A DNA stretch of 64,000 bases from RGIG8124 sp045130665 (GCA_045130665.1 JBGUQC010000004.1:558001-622000), one strand, 5' to 3'; shown: positions 7,823 to 17,436, counted from the stretch's first letter. Made by a program: numbers and translations. Notes: generated by a model from the letters alone, not told the origin.

Positions 7823-8779
7823 TTAGTCTTCTGAGGACTTTAAGTGAAGTCCTAGCTTCTCTAACGTTGCTTTTATTTCATCAAATGTTCTTCTGCCAAA
7901 GTTTGGTAATCTTAATAACTCATCTTCTGTCTTTTCAATGAGCTCGCCTATTGTTGAAATGCCGGCTCTCTTTAAGCAGTTGTGAGCTCTTACAGACATT
8001 TCCATGTCTTCGATTAATGTTGCAAGAACTTTCTTTGCATCATCTTCAACCTTAACTGGGAAGATGTCGCCTGCATTCTTGATTGTTTCGTCTAAGTCTA
8101 CAAATAACTTAATATGGTCATTTAATACCTTAGCAGCAAGTGAAATGATTTCCTTTGCAGATATAGTTCCATCTGTTGTGAGATCAATTGTGAGTTTGTC
8201 ATAATCAATGCTCTTGTCAACACGGGTAGGCTCAACTTGGAAGTTTGCTTTAACAACTGGTGTGAATAAGCTATCAATTGCAATGTATCCGATTGGATCA
8301 TTCTTGCCCTTGTTCTTATCTGCTGGAACCCAGCCACGACCTGTTGCAACATAAATTACCATATCAATGCTGCCACCTTCATCAAGTGTGCAGATGAGTT
8401 TGTCTGGAGTTAAGATTTCAACACCAGCTTCTGTAACAATGTCTCTTGCATAAACTTCACCAGCTTTGTCTGCTGTTAAGTAACATTTAACTTTTGAGTA
8501 GCTATCTGTTTCTTTCATCTTGAAACGGATTTCTTTAATGTTAAGGATAATTTCTGTAACCTCTTCCTTTACACCTTTGATAGTTGAGAATTCATGGTCT
8601 ACACCACTAATTTTGATTCCAACTGCAGCTGCACCTGGTAGAGATGCTAAAAGTATACGTCTTAAGCTATTACCAATTGTAATACCAAAGCCTCTTTCGA
8701 GTGGTTCTACGGTAAATTGAGCGTATGCTTTGTCTTCGCTTTCGTTTAATGATATTTCTGGTTTTTTGATTCCCATCAT
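7823..8779 (-). CDS. rpoA: RNA polymerase alpha subunit
   Basis: 318 residues, normal length. The alpha subunit nucleates RNA polymerase assembly through its N-terminal domain (GFGITIGNSLRRILLASLPG at about 31-50) and contacts UP elements and activators through its C-terminal domain (RLPNFGRRTFDEI near residue 290, helix-hairpin-helix). Start at the first of two tandem ATG codons, after GGGAGGA. It lies between rpsD (20 bases upstream) and rplQ, the canonical alpha-operon order. Confidence 0.98.
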   Translation of the reverse strand: MMGIKKPEISLNESEDKAYAQFTVEPLERGFGITIGNSLRRILLASLPGAAAVGIKISGVDHEFSTIKGVKEEVTEIILNIKEIRFKMKETDSYSKVKCYLTADKAGEVYARDIVTEAGVEILTPDKLICTLDEGGSIDMVIYVATGRGWVPADKNKGKNDPIGYIAIDSLFTPVVKANFQVEPTRVDKSIDYDKLTIDLTTDGTISAKEIISLAAKVLNDHIKLFVDLDETIKNAGDIFPVKVEDDAKKVLATLIEDMEMSVRAHNCLKRAGISTIGELIEKTEDELLRLPNFGRRTFDEIKATLEKLGLHLKSSED

Positions 8780-8799
8780 ATGGCTTTATCCTCCCTACA

Positions 8800-9423
8800 T
8801 TATTTTGAATATAACTCGACGATTAAATGCTCTTTGATCTCAACATCGTTGATGTCTTCTCTTTCTGGAAGTGCAACAACTGTACCTGTTAATGTTGTAT
8901 TGTCAAAAGATAACCATTTAACTAATGATAATTGTTTTTGCTCCTTGATAGAATTCCACATCTCTGAATCTTTGTGTGCTTCCTTTACAGAAATAACATC
9001 ACCAACTTTTACGAGATATGAAGGTATGTTAACTAATTTGCCGTTTACTGTGATGTGTCCGTGTGTTACGTTTTGACGTGCCATTGCTCTAGATGCACCT
9101 AAGCCAAGACGATATACAACGTTATCTAAACGACGTTCTAATAATGAGAGCATAACTGCACCTGTTACACCACGCATTTCTGTTGCTTTCTTGTAATAGA
9201 GTGCGAATTGCTTCTCTGTTAAACCATAGATACGTTTACATTTTTGCTTTTCACGTAATTGTAAGCTGTATCCTGATTGCTTCTTCTTTCCTTTGCCATG
9301 CATTCCTGGGGCTGCATATTTCTTGACAAGTGTACACTTATCTGAATTGCAACGTTCACCCTTTAAATATAACTTGCATCCTTCACGTCTGCATTGACGA
9401 CAATCTGGTCCTGTATATTTCAT
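8800..9423 (-). CDS. rpsD: 30S ribosomal protein S4, zinc (C+) form
   Basis: 207 residues. S4 is a primary 16S rRNA binder and assembly initiator. The N-terminus carries five Cys, at about residues 8, 11, 16, 25 and 30, giving the zinc-binding C+ version. The S4 RNA-binding domain contains LERRLDNVVYRLG near 95 and a VNGKLVNIPSYLVKVGD segment. There is one paralogue only in this window. GAGGA precedes the ATG. In Bacillus S4 represses its own gene; I see no clear leader here because the gene is embedded in a long operon. Confidence 0.97.
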   Translation of the reverse strand: MKYTGPDCRQCRREGCKLYLKGERCNSDKCTLVKKYAAPGMHGKGKKKQSGYSLQLREKQKCKRIYGLTEKQFALYYKKATEMRGVTGAVMLSLLERRLDNVVYRLGLGASRAMARQNVTHGHITVNGKLVNIPSYLVKVGDVISVKEAHKDSEMWNSIKEQKQLSLVKWLSFDNTTLTGTVVALPEREDINDVEIKEHLIVELYSK

Positions 9424-9441
9424 ATTCTATTCCTCCTAGTA

Positions 9442-9819
9442 TTACAAACGTCTGCGTTTTGGTGGACGGCATCCGTTGTGTGGGATTGGGGATACATCTC
9501 TGATGAGTGTAACTTCTAAACCTTGATTTGCTAAACCTCTGATTGCAGACTCACGTCCTTGGCCAGGTCCTTTGATATAAACTTCAACTGAACGCATTCC
9601 ACGATCATATGCTGCTTTTGCTGCTTCTTCAGCAACAGATTGTGCTGCAAATGGTGTAGCTTTACGACTTCCACGTAACTTTAATTTGCCTGCAGAAGAC
9701 CATGATACTGCATTTCCAGCTGTGTCTGTGATTGTAACGATTGTGTTGTTGAATGAAGAATGAACATGTGCTATGCCTTTCTCAACACGAAGCTTTCCGC
9801 CTTTTTTTCCTTCAGCCAT
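9442..9819 (-). CDS. rpsK: 30S ribosomal protein S11
   Basis: 125 residues; typical S11 is about 129. It lines the mRNA exit channel of the 30S platform. Family motifs: [16 protein letters not shown] near residue 18, [11 protein letters not shown], and the C-terminal [18 protein letters not shown]. Good ribosome binding site (GGAGG) before ATG 9819. Alpha-operon position between rpsM and rpsD. Confidence 0.98.
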   Translation of the reverse strand: MAEGKKGGKLRVEKGIAHVHSSFNNTIVTITDTAGNAVSWSSAGKLKLRGSRKATPFAAQSVAEEAAKAAYDRGMRSVEVYIKGPGQGRESAIRGLANQGLEVTLIRDVSPIPHNGCRPPKRRRL

Positions 9820-9833
9820 TTCTCATTGCCTCC

Positions 9834-10208
9834 TTATTTAGCTTTCTTTCCACGTGATACAGTCTTCTTCTTTCCTTTGACTGTACGTGCGTTACGCTTT
9901 GAACTTTGTCCACGTACTGGGAGGTGCTTTCTGTGACGAATTCCTCTGTAACATCCGATTTCTGTTAATCTCTTGATGTTCATGGAAACTTCTCTCTTTA
10001 AGTCACCTTCTACATGTAAGTTCTTTTCAATGTAATCTCTTATGAGTGTTACGTCATTCTCGCTTAAATCCTTAACTCTAATGTCAGGATTAACGCCAGT
10101 TTCAGCGAGTATTTGCTTTGATGTTGGTAAACCTATACCGTAGATATAAGTTAAACCGATTTCGATTCTCTTCTCGCGTGGTAAGTCCACGCCGGCAATA
10201 CGTGCCAT
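9834..10208 (-). CDS. rpsM: 30S ribosomal protein S13
   Basis: 124 residues, normal. It sits in the 30S head and contacts the P-site tRNA and the 50S. Motifs: [20 protein letters not shown] at the start and [11 protein letters not shown] followed by the basic tail. TTGGAGGAC lies upstream of ATG 10208. A 114-base gap separates it from rpmJ, the longest gap inside the cluster; I see no convincing promoter there, only weak -35/-10 matches. Confidence 0.98.
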   Translation of the reverse strand: MARIAGVDLPREKRIEIGLTYIYGIGLPTSKQILAETGVNPDIRVKDLSENDVTLIRDYIEKNLHVEGDLKREVSMNIKRLTEIGCYRGIRHRKHLPVRGQSSKRNARTVKGKKKTVSRGKKAK

Positions 10209-10322
10209 ACTTTGTCCTCCAAATAAAATAAATAAGTTTTTTCTCTATTTGCTATACTCGGGTAATTGCCTGTATTTGGAATGAGACAACCAGCCGCCCC
10301 GTGTATTTTGTTTTTGATCTAA

Positions 10323-10439
10323 TTAGCCTTGACGTTGTTTATGGTTAGGATATTTTGAACAAATAACCATAATTCTTCCGTTTCTTTTGATAACTTTGCA
10401 ATTATCACACATTGGTTTAACACTTGGTCTGACTTTCAT
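10323..10439 (-). CDS. rpmJ: 50S ribosomal protein L36, zinc form
   Basis: 38 residues, too short for most gene finders. The ATG at 10439 starts [11 protein letters not shown] and the protein ends HKQRQG. Zinc ligands are C11, C14, C27 and H33, the C+ type found in most bacteria. It stabilises 23S rRNA folding in the large subunit. It follows infA by 16 bases and has an AAGGAG-like site, the usual infA-rpmJ-rpsM order. Confidence 0.97.
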   Translation of the reverse strand: MKVRPSVKPMCDNCKVIKRNGRIMVICSKYPNHKQRQG

Positions 10440-10455
10440 AATGTTTCTCCTTTTA

Positions 10456-10674
10456 TTACTTGTTTCTCCAGATTATTCTGCCTTTTGTGAGATCATATGG
10501 TGACATCTCTAAAACTACCGTATCTCCCTCAAGGACTCTAATGTTATTGGAACGTACTTTTCCTGCGAGATATGCCATGATAACGATTCCGTTTGTAAGT
10601 TCAACTTTGAACTTTGTTCCTGGTAATACCTCGATTACTTTTCCTTCAGCCTCTATTACATCAGATTTCGACAT
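10456..10674 (-). CDS. infA: Translation initiation factor IF-1
   Basis: 72 residues, the standard length. A single OB-fold protein that binds the 30S A site during initiation. Motifs: [11 protein letters not shown] at the start, [15 protein letters not shown] and the C-terminal [10 protein letters not shown]. Four bases separate it from the KOW-protein stop codon, so the two are probably coupled. Location between map/KOW and rpmJ is standard for Bacillota. Confidence 0.98.
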   Translation of the reverse strand: MSKSDVIEAEGKVIEVLPGTKFKVELTNGIVIMAYLAGKVRSNNIRVLEGDTVVLEMSPYDLTKGRIIWRNK

Positions 10675-10678
10675 AAAT

Positions 10679-10948
10679 TCAGTTGTTTTCTCCTTCTTTG
10701 TAACTTCTTAGCGCACTCTTTATTTCAGAATCAAATACTTGATCTCCGTTTTCTAGTTTTTGCGCTATCTTTTCAAGAATATCTCCACTTTGCTTTATGT
10801 GTTTGACATTCTTTACCTTTGCGTTTTTGATACTTTTGATTTCTCCGTCCGCTACTTTGACTCTGTCTTTACTCTCTATCTCGGTGATAATGTAATATCT
10901 TCCATTATCTCTCCCAGCTATTGAACAAACAACTTCACCTATTCTCAT
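10679..10948 (-). CDS. KOW-domain RNA-binding protein (L14e-like)
   Basis: 89 residues. The N-terminal KOW segment, [18 protein letters not shown], is followed by a Lys-rich middle and a Glu-rich tail. Proteins of this type are found between map and infA in many Clostridia and are annotated as KOW-domain or L14e-like RNA-binding proteins of unknown role, presumably ribosome-associated. It overlaps map by four bases (ATGA) and ends four bases before infA, so it is tightly coupled. Confidence 0.85.
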   Translation of the reverse strand: MRIGEVVCSIAGRDNGRYYIITEIESKDRVKVADGEIKSIKNAKVKNVKHIKQSGDILEKIAQKLENGDQVFDSEIKSALRSYKEGENN

Positions 10949-11682
10949 AACGTTAGAATCTCTGCTCCTTTTTCGGTTAGAGCTACCGTGTTTTCATAGT
11001 GTGCAGATGGCTTACCGTCTTTTGTGATACATTTCCAACCATCTATTATCACTTCATATGTCCCTAAATTCACCATTGGTTCTATTGCTAGTACCATTCC
11101 TGGTTGGAGGAGTGGTCCATGACCAACTCTTCCATAATTTGGTACGTTTGGCTCTTCATGTAATTGTCTACCAATTCCGTGGCCAACCATTTCTCGTACA
11201 ACTCCATATCCCCTGCTTTCACAATGTTCTTGTATAGCGTGGGATATGTCTCCTAGTCTGTTTCCAGCTTTGAATTGCTCTACACCCTTGAAGAAACTTT
11301 CTCTCGTTGTTTTAACTAAGTCTTTGACTTCGTCTGAACAATCTCCGATAAGATAGGTTCTCGCTGAGTCTGAATGCCATCCATCTAGGATACAACCAAC
11401 GTCCACTCCAATTATGTCTCCCTCTTTGAGCTTTACATCTCCTGGGAACCCGTGAACTACTTGTTCATTTATAGATGCACATATCGTTCCTGGGAAACCA
11501 CCATATCCTAAGAAAGATGGTTTTGCATTGTGGGATGTGATGTAGTTGTATGCGAGTTTGTCTAGGTGCTTGGTTGTGACTCCTGGTTTTACTTCTTTTT
11601 CAAATAAATCCCAAAGCCCCTTTATGATATCGCCCGCTTTACGCATTTTCTCGATTTGAGATGGGCTTTTTACGAATATCAT
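10945..11682 (-). CDS. map: Type I methionine aminopeptidase
   Basis: 245 residues, the standard single-domain bacterial form. It removes the initiator Met from nascent proteins using two metal ions. Metal-binding residues are visible in GVDVGCILDGWHSDSARTY, VGHGIGRQLHEEPNVPNYG and MVLAIEPMVN plus the final Glu in [16 protein letters not shown]. It overlaps adk and the KOW gene by four bases each. No N-terminal zinc finger is present. Confidence 0.97.
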   Translation of the reverse strand: MIFVKSPSQIEKMRKAGDIIKGLWDLFEKEVKPGVTTKHLDKLAYNYITSHNAKPSFLGYGGFPGTICASINEQVVHGFPGDVKLKEGDIIGVDVGCILDGWHSDSARTYLIGDCSDEVKDLVKTTRESFFKGVEQFKAGNRLGDISHAIQEHCESRGYGVVREMVGHGIGRQLHEEPNVPNYGRVGHGPLLQPGMVLAIEPMVNLGTYEVIIDGWKCITKDGKPSAHYENTVALTEKGAEILTL

Positions 11683-12299
11683 TTTCCAAGTACCTTCTTT
11701 ACATCCTCAAATGTACCTTCTATTGTGCTGACTTTAATGTCTGCAATGATACCTTTGGATGTATAGTATCCAATTAAAGGCTCTGTTTGCTTTTGATATA
11801 CATCTAAGCGAGCTTTAACTGTTTCTGCTTTATCATCGTCTCTTTGGAAAACTTCTTTTCCACATTTGCTGCATTTTGTTTCTCCGTTAAGCATCTTTGC
11901 AGAATAAGTTGCTCCACAAACACATACTCTTCTATCGGATAAACGTTCAATAATAACATCAAATGGTACGATAAAGTTTAATGCAACATCAATCTTAGTA
12001 ACTTTATCAAGAGCTTCTGCTTGAGCAATTGTTCTTGGGAAACCATCTAAGATGTAACCATCTTTACAATCACTTTCTTGTAATCTAGATTCAACTAGTC
12101 CAATAACAACTTCATCTGGAACTAATGCACCTTTATCCATGTAAGATTTTGCCAAATCTCCAAGTGCTGTGTGCTCAGATATGTTCTTACGGAATATGTC
12201 TCCAGTTGAAATGTGTGGGATTCCATACTCTTTAGCAATGAATGCTGCTTGTGTTCCTTTACCAGATCCTGGTGCTCCAAGTAAAACGATGTTTTTCAT
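11679..12299 (-). CDS. adk: Adenylate kinase, zinc-lid form
   Basis: 206 residues; converts ATP plus AMP to two ADP. The P-loop GAPGSGKGTQ is at residues 7-16, DGFPRT near 84, and the lid (about 125-160) carries Cys ligands as in Gram-positive adenylate kinases. Oddity: the first ligand pair reads CVC (Cys-x-Cys) where most family members have Cys-x2-Cys; the second is the normal CSKC. Eleven bases follow secY, and the stop overlaps map. Confidence 0.97.
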   Translation of the reverse strand: MKNIVLLGAPGSGKGTQAAFIAKEYGIPHISTGDIFRKNISEHTALGDLAKSYMDKGALVPDEVVIGLVESRLQESDCKDGYILDGFPRTIAQAEALDKVTKIDVALNFIVPFDVIIERLSDRRVCVCGATYSAKMLNGETKCSKCGKEVFQRDDDKAETVKARLDVYQKQTEPLIGYYTSKGIIADIKVSTIEGTFEDVKKVLGK

Positions 12300-12310
12300 A
12301 TTGTCTCCTA

Positions 12311-13642
12311 TTATTTTAAGAATCCTTTGTAATGCTTCATCATAACTTGTGACTCTAATTGCTTGTTTAATTCAAGTGCTACAGAAACAACGATTAATAA
12401 TCCTGTTGCTGAGAATGCACCACCGAGTTCCAATGGAGCGTCGTTTACAGCGCTTGAGAAACCTGATGATAATGCGTTGAATAAGAATGTTGGAATCAAT
12501 GCAATGATTGCAAGGAAGAATGCTCCAAACAATGTTATTCTATTTGAAATACGCTTTAAGAAGTCACTAGTTGGTTTACCTGCTCTAATTCCTGGAATGA
12601 ATCCGCCATATTGTTGAATATTTCTTGCAACATCTTCTGGATTGAATTGAATTTGTGCATAGAAGAATGAGAAGAAGAATATCAATATGGTTAAGAAGAT
12701 ATAGTAAACTGCTGTTCCTGATCCCATGTATTGTGCATACCATGCATATGCGCTAGATTGTGGCGCAAATAATGCAAATATCATTTGTGGGAACATACAG
12801 ATTGAAGAAGCGAAGATGATTGGCATAACACCACCAGCATTAATTCTGATTGGAATATATGTGGATTGTCCACCATACATCTTGTTTCCTCTGACCTGTT
12901 TGGAATATTGTACCTTAACTCTACGTTCTGACATGTCTACAAAGACAATGAGTGCGAATACTAATACAACTACTATGACGTAACCAATGATACTCCAGAT
13001 GTAGTTCCATGAAGAACTATCAATGATGTACTTGATTGCGTTTGCGAATGTAACACCACTTCCAGCTATGATACCTACGAAGATTATGAGTGATGAACCA
13101 TTAGAGATTCCGTACTCAGTAATTCTTTCAGCAAGCCACATAACCATAATTGAACCACCAACGAGTAATAAGATAATACATGCCATGGTCATATATGGAA
13201 GTTTCCATGTTTCTTCGAATGCAAATACGTTTGTGATAGCACTCTTCCAAGCAACTACAATACCAATTGCTTGAACAACTGCGAGTATAACTGCAAAATA
13301 TCTAGTAATTTGTGTTAATTTCTTTCTGCCTTCTTCACCCTCTTTAGATAATCTAGAAAGAGCTGGAATTACGAGAGTTAAAAGTTGCATAATGATGAAC
13401 GCATTAATGAATGGCAAAATACCTAATGAGAACAATGTGGCGTTTTGCATAGAACCACCAGTGATTGTAGATAGAATTCCTAAGAATTCATTTGATCCCA
13501 TTAAGCTTGCTACTGTATTAGGGTCTAATCCTGGAACAGGAACATAACATCCTATTCTATAGACGATAATAAGGAGAACTGTGAATAAGATTTTTAATCT
13601 TATATCTCTCTCTTTTAATGCATTTCGCAACGTTTCAAACAT
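12311..13642 (-). CDS. secY: Preprotein translocase subunit SecY
   Basis: 443 residues with ten transmembrane helices; the core channel of the Sec translocon. Motifs: the N-terminal KILFTVLLIIVYRIG helix, the plug region GGSMQNATLFSLGILPFI, and the conserved loop RVKVQYSKQVRG. The start overlaps the rplO stop by one base. Conventional spc-operon position before adk. Confidence 0.98.
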   Translation of the reverse strand: MFETLRNALKERDIRLKILFTVLLIIVYRIGCYVPVPGLDPNTVASLMGSNEFLGILSTITGGSMQNATLFSLGILPFINAFIIMQLLTLVIPALSRLSKEGEEGRKKLTQITRYFAVILAVVQAIGIVVAWKSAITNVFAFEETWKLPYMTMACIILLLVGGSIMVMWLAERITEYGISNGSSLIIFVGIIAGSGVTFANAIKYIIDSSSWNYIWSIIGYVIVVVLVFALIVFVDMSERRVKVQYSKQVRGNKMYGGQSTYIPIRINAGGVMPIIFASSICMFPQMIFALFAPQSSAYAWYAQYMGSGTAVYYIFLTILIFFFSFFYAQIQFNPEDVARNIQQYGGFIPGIRAGKPTSDFLKRISNRITLFGAFFLAIIALIPTFLFNALSSGFSSAVNDAPLELGGAFSATGLLIVVSVALELNKQLESQVMMKHYKGFLK

Positions 13643-14091
13643 TATTCTATTACCTCAACTTTACCGCCTGCTTTTTCGATTTTCTCGACTGCAGATGCTG
13701 AGAACTTTTCTGCCTTAACTGTTAAAGACTTTGTGAGTTCTCCGTTTCCTAAGATTTTGATGCCGTATGGTTGGATCTTAGATAAGATTCCAGCTTCGAG
13801 TAATGCGATTGCATCTACTTCAGCACCATTTTCAAAGATTTCTAATGAACCTACATTAACTTCGGAATAAACATGTGCAAATTGTGCATTATTGAATCCA
13901 CGCTTTGGTACACGTCTTGTAAGTGGCATTTGACCGCCTTCGAAGTTAGGACGTACACCGCCACCTGTTCTGGCCCATTGACCTTTGTGACCACGTGTTG
14001 ATGTCTTACCTGTTCCGGAACCGATACCACGTCCGACTCTCTTTATAGATTTCTTTTCGCCTGGGGCGTTTTCTAAATCATGAATATACAT
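13642..14091 (-). CDS. rplO: 50S ribosomal protein L15
   Basis: 149 residues, normal. An assembly protein of the 50S core. The Gly-rich basic N-terminus ([20 protein letters not shown], then [15 protein letters not shown]) is diagnostic, and the C-terminal half ([20 protein letters not shown]) is the globular domain. GGAGG lies upstream of ATG 14091; 16 bases after rpmD. Confidence 0.98.
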   Translation of the reverse strand: MYIHDLENAPGEKKSIKRVGRGIGSGTGKTSTRGHKGQWARTGGGVRPNFEGGQMPLTRRVPKRGFNNAQFAHVYSEVNVGSLEIFENGAEVDAIALLEAGILSKIQPYGIKILGNGELTKSLTVKAEKFSASAVEKIEKAGGKVEVIE

Positions 14092-14107
14092 ATCCGCTCC
14101 CTCCTAC

Positions 14108-14311
14108 TTAGATTTCTTCTACCTTAACAAGGTGTGAGATTTTGTTTATTTTGCCTCTGATTGTGGCATTGTCTGCAACAATATTTGAATCTCCAACTTT
14201 GTGAAGTCCAAGTGCTGCTGCATTGTCTTTTTGATTCTTGAGGCATGCTATTGTTGATTTAATAAGAGTGATTTTGATCATCTTTTTCTCTTCTGCTGCT
14301 TTCTTAGCCAT
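14108..14311 (-). CDS. rpmD: 50S ribosomal protein L30 with short N-terminal extension
   Basis: 67 residues; common L30 is about 59. The conserved core begins at MIKITLIKS (residue 11), preceded by ten Lys/Glu-rich residues. AAGGAGG six bases before ATG 14311 shows that the extension is translated. The rest (HKVGDSNIVADNATIRGKI, HLVKVEE) is typical. Sits between rpsE and rplO. Confidence 0.96.
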   Translation of the reverse strand: MAKKAAEEKKMIKITLIKSTIACLKNQKDNAAALGLHKVGDSNIVADNATIRGKINKISHLVKVEEI

Positions 14312-14322
14312 ATTATGCCTCC

Positions 14323-14832
14323 TTAGTCTGATACTTCAACTCCACGGAGTTGTGCAACTTGTGCTGCTGTACGGAGTGAACGTAATCCTTGTAATGTGGC
14401 TTTAGCACAGTTATTTGAATTACGTGAACCGTGTGACTTTGTACGAATGTCTTTTACGCCTGCTGCTTCTAAAACGTTACGTACTGGACCACCAGCGATA
14501 ACACCTGTACCTTCTTCAGCTGGGAGTAATACTACTCTTGCTGTTCCGAACTTGCCTACTGTTGCGTGTGGAATTGTATTGTCCTTTAAAGCGATTGGTG
14601 CCATATCTCTCTTTGCAGCTTGATATGCTTTTTCAATTGCTTCTGGAACTTCTGCTGATTTGCCTAAACCGATGCCTACTGAACCATTTCCATCTCCTAC
14701 TACTGCGAGGACTGCGAAACGCATATTACGGCCACCTTTAACAACTTTTGTTACACGGTTTACAGCGATTGTTGTTTTGATAAGACCTTCGTCTTCATTT
14801 CTTCTGTCTTGTCTTTCATCACGTTTTGCCAT
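14323..14832 (-). CDS. rpsE: 30S ribosomal protein S5
   Basis: 169 residues. S5 controls translational fidelity together with S4. The N-terminal double-stranded RNA-binding domain has RVTKVVKGGRNMRF near residue 30 and GDGNGSVGIGLGKSAEVPEA; the C-terminal domain has GTGVIAGGPVRNVLEAAGV. I chose ATG 14832 because GGAGG precedes it; the frame is open for 44 further codons upstream, but those overlap rplR. Confidence 0.98.
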   Translation of the reverse strand: MAKRDERQDRRNEDEGLIKTTIAVNRVTKVVKGGRNMRFAVLAVVGDGNGSVGIGLGKSAEVPEAIEKAYQAAKRDMAPIALKDNTIPHATVGKFGTARVVLLPAEEGTGVIAGGPVRNVLEAAGVKDIRTKSHGSRNSNNCAKATLQGLRSLRTAAQVAQLRGVEVSD

Positions 14833-14842
14833 AATATCCTCC

Positions 14843-15211
14843 TTAGAAATTAAGTCCAGCTTCTCTAGCACCATCTGCAAGTGCTTCAACTCTACCGATG
14901 TAGATGTAACCGCCTCTATCAAATACGACTTCGTCGATATTGATCTTCTTTGCTCTTTCTGCAACGATTTGACCTACAACTTTTGCTGCTTCACTCTTAG
15001 ACATATTAGCTACTTTTGCTGCTATTTCTTTTTCTACTGTGCTTGCTGCACAGAGTGTTGTTTGAGCTACGTCATCGATAATTTGTGCGTAAATATGATT
15101 TGTGCTTCTGTAAACTGCAAGACGTGGTCTTGAAGCTGTTCCGCTAATCTTAGTACGTACTCTCTTATGACGAATCTTTCTTTCTGAATTTTTATTCTTC
15201 TTACTAATCAT
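14843..15211 (-). CDS. rplR: 50S ribosomal protein L18
   Basis: 122 residues, normal. It binds 5S rRNA together with L5 and L25. Motifs: [20 protein letters not shown] in the basic N-terminus, YAQIIDD, and the end [20 protein letters not shown]. Ten bases before rpsE, 14 after rplF. Confidence 0.98.
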   Translation of the reverse strand: MISKKNKNSERKIRHKRVRTKISGTASRPRLAVYRSTNHIYAQIIDDVAQTTLCAASTVEKEIAAKVANMSKSEAAKVVGQIVAERAKKINIDEVVFDRGGYIYIGRVEALADGAREAGLNF

Positions 15212-15225
15212 AACTCTACCTCACA

Positions 15226-15768
15226 TTATTTGCCTGATGCTTTACCTGGCTTGAGAACTACTTTCTCATCCTTGTAATGGAATCCATATCCATGATATGG
15301 CTCAATTACTTTGATTGCCTTTAAGGAAGCTGCAGTTTGTCCGACAACTTGTCTGTCACAGCCAATAACTGTAACTTCAAGTGGTGTACGGATTTCAAAC
15401 TTGATTCCTGCTGGTGCAACGAACTCTACTTGGTGTGAGAATCCGATGTCCATGACTAGCTTGTTGTTACCTTGTAAGTTGATCTTATAACCAACACCTT
15501 GTGCAACTACTGTCTTTTCGAAACCTTTTGAGACACCAATTACCATGTTGTGTATAAGTGCACGATATAATCCGTGTAAAGCGCGTTGTTCTTTTTCATC
15601 TGAAGAACGGCTAACTGTTACAACGTTATCATTGCATTCAACTGTGATTGATTTTGCAACCTCTTGTGTTAATGTTCCAAGTGGGCCTGTAATTTTGATA
15701 AGGTTATCATTGTTTTCAAATTTAACATTGCTTGGAAGTTGAATAGGTGCTCTACCGATTCTTGACAT
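15226..15768 (-). CDS. rplF: 50S ribosomal protein L6
   Basis: 180 residues, normal. It lies at the base of the L7/L12 stalk near the factor-binding site. The protein begins MSRIGRAPIQLP and carries the C-terminal EPYHGYGFHYKDE; two similar domains are visible. ATG 15768 is chosen for its GGAGGA site; the upstream in-frame ATG overlaps rpsH and lacks one. Confidence 0.98.
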   Translation of the reverse strand: MSRIGRAPIQLPSNVKFENNDNLIKITGPLGTLTQEVAKSITVECNDNVVTVSRSSDEKEQRALHGLYRALIHNMVIGVSKGFEKTVVAQGVGYKINLQGNNKLVMDIGFSHQVEFVAPAGIKFEIRTPLEVTVIGCDRQVVGQTAASLKAIKVIEPYHGYGFHYKDEKVVLKPGKASGK

Positions 15769-15781
15769 TGTTTCTTCCTCC

Positions 15782-16177
15782 TTACCAAATCTTTGCAAGA
15801 ACCTCTCCACCAACGTTCATTGCTCTAGCTTCTTTGTCTGAGAGAATGCCCTTTGATGTTGAAAGGATTGCGATACCAAGTCCGTTATATACCTTTGGTA
15901 TATTGTCTACGTCTGCGTAAACTCTTAAACCTGGCTTAGAAACTCTTTCGAGTCCATTGATGACCTTTAAATTCTTTTGTGCTGCATACTTTAAAGTAAT
16001 GACAATAGAATTTTGTGGTTTTGCTTCTACTATCTCACATGCCTGAATATATCCTTCTTTAACTAGGATATTTGCAATATCAATCTTTGTCTTAGAGGCT
16101 GGTATTTCTACCTTTTCCTTTTTAACGATAAGAGCATTACGAATTCTTGTAAGCATATCTGCAATAGGATCTGTCAT
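15782..16177 (-). CDS. rpsH: 30S ribosomal protein S8
   Basis: 131 residues, normal. S8 binds the central domain of 16S rRNA; in enterobacteria it represses the spc operon. Motifs: [14 protein letters not shown] at the start, [10 protein letters not shown] and [20 protein letters not shown]. Fifteen to sixteen bases after rpsN. Confidence 0.98.
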   Translation of the reverse strand: MTDPIADMLTRIRNALIVKKEKVEIPASKTKIDIANILVKEGYIQACEIVEAKPQNSIVITLKYAAQKNLKVINGLERVSKPGLRVYADVDNIPKVYNGLGIAILSTSKGILSDKEARAMNVGGEVLAKIW

Positions 16178-16193
16178 ATCTTTGTTCCTCCTC

Positions 16194-16379
16194 TTACCAA
16201 CTTGCCTTCTTTACACCAGGAATCTCACCTTTGTAAGCTAGATCTCTGAAGCAAACACGACAAATACCATATTTTCTTAAAACGGCATGAGGACGTCCGC
16301 AAATTTTGCAACGTGTATATGCACGTGTACTGAACTTTGCTGGTTTGGCTTGTTTATTTTTTAATGCTGTTTTTGCCAT
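16194..16379 (-). CDS. rpsN: 30S ribosomal protein S14, zinc type
   Basis: 61 residues, the short zinc-binding version of S14. The Cys-x2-Cys-x12-Cys-x2-Cys site is in [20 protein letters not shown] (then CF), and [11 protein letters not shown] is the typical C-terminus. Assembles into the 30S head. No Cys-less paralogue is seen in this window. Confidence 0.98.
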   Translation of the reverse strand: MAKTALKNKQAKPAKFSTRAYTRCKICGRPHAVLRKYGICRVCFRDLAYKGEIPGVKKASW

Positions 16380-16394
16380 ACTATTTGTCCTCCA

Positions 16395-16997
16395 TTATTT
16401 AGCAAAAGGCATACCCATAAGTTTTAATAACTCACGTGCCTCTTCGTCATTCTTTGCTGTGGTGACGATACATACGTCAAATCCACGAATCTTCTCAATC
16501 TTATCGAACTCGATTTCTGGGAAAATTAATTGTTCCTTGATACCAAGTGCATAATTTCCTCTTCCGTCGAATGATTTTGTTGATACACCTCTAAAGTCAC
16601 GAACTCTTGGTAGTGCGATTGAAACGAGTTTATCGAAGAAATCATACATTTGATTTCCACGAAGTGTAACCTTTGCACCAACATCTTGATTTTCTCTAAC
16701 TTTGAAGTTAGCTACGCTCTTCTTTGCTTTTGTGATAACTGGCTTTTGACCTGCTATAACTTTGAGTTCTTCTACTGCGAGTTGTAAGCTCTTTGAATTG
16801 TCTTTAACATCGCCTAAACCCATATTAAGAACGATTTTATCAATCTTAGGTACTTGGTTGACATTTTCATAGCCGAAACGTTTAACAAGTGCAGGTACAA
16901 CTTCATTTTTGTACATTGCCTTTAATCTGTATCTTTCAGCGTTGTTAATATCGGTTGCAGGTGCCTTAGCAACCTGAGTATTCTTTTTATCCGCCAT
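16395..16997 (-). CDS. rplE: 50S ribosomal protein L5 with N-terminal extension
   Basis: 200 residues; common L5 is about 180. L5 binds 5S rRNA and contacts P-site tRNA. The core ([57 protein letters not shown]) is normal. About 20 polar residues precede the usual N-terminus. GGAGG before ATG 16997 supports this start over an ATG 12 bases upstream. Confidence 0.97.
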   Translation of the reverse strand: MADKKNTQVAKAPATDINNAERYRLKAMYKNEVVPALVKRFGYENVNQVPKIDKIVLNMGLGDVKDNSKSLQLAVEELKVIAGQKPVITKAKKSVANFKVRENQDVGAKVTLRGNQMYDFFDKLVSIALPRVRDFRGVSTKSFDGRGNYALGIKEQLIFPEIEFDKIEKIRGFDVCIVTTAKNDEEARELLKLMGMPFAK

Positions 16998-17011
16998 ATT
17001 GTCCTCCACTA

Positions 17012-17425
17012 TTATTCTTCAGTTTTTTCTTCTGTCTTTGTAGCTGTCTTTTTCTTTGCAGCTTTCTTTGCAGCTTTCTTAGCTGAAACTTTCTTCTCGT
17101 CTAATGCTACACCGCACTTTGGGCAAACTCTGATTGATTTGCTCTTGCCATCTTTTGTTTCAACAATTTTGTGTGCAACTCTGATAACATCTCCACAATC
17201 TGGACATACTACCATAACGTTAGATGCATCGATCTTGCCTTCAACCTTTAAGATGCCACCTTTGTCTTGTGCGCTACGAGGTTTTTTGCTCTTTGATACA
17301 ATATTGATACCTTCTACATAAATTCTTCCAGTTTCTGGTATAACTTTTAGAATTTTGCCGGTTTTACCTTTGTCTTTTCCGGAGATTACCATTACTGTGT
17401 CGCCTGTTCTAACACTTAAATTCAT
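17012..17425 (-). CDS. rplX: 50S ribosomal protein L24 with Lys/Ala-rich tail
   Basis: 137 residues; common L24 is about 100-105. An early 50S assembly protein with a KOW motif ([20 protein letters not shown]) and the Gram-positive zinc-ribbon-like part (VVCPDCG and RVCPKCG). After residue 108 there is a tail of Lys/Ala repeats ([11 protein letters not shown]) ending in Glu/Thr, not present in the usual protein. Eleven bases after rplN. Confidence 0.97.
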   Translation of the reverse strand: MNLSVRTGDTVMVISGKDKGKTGKILKVIPETGRIYVEGINIVSKSKKPRSAQDKGGILKVEGKIDASNVMVVCPDCGDVIRVAHKIVETKDGKSKSIRVCPKCGVALDEKKVSAKKAAKKAAKKKTATKTEEKTEE

Positions 17426-17436
17426 AATACTCCTCC

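Noticed and set aside
10209..10322. An internal promoter between rpmJ and rpsM
   Set aside because: Only weak matches (TATAGC without a matching -35) were found.
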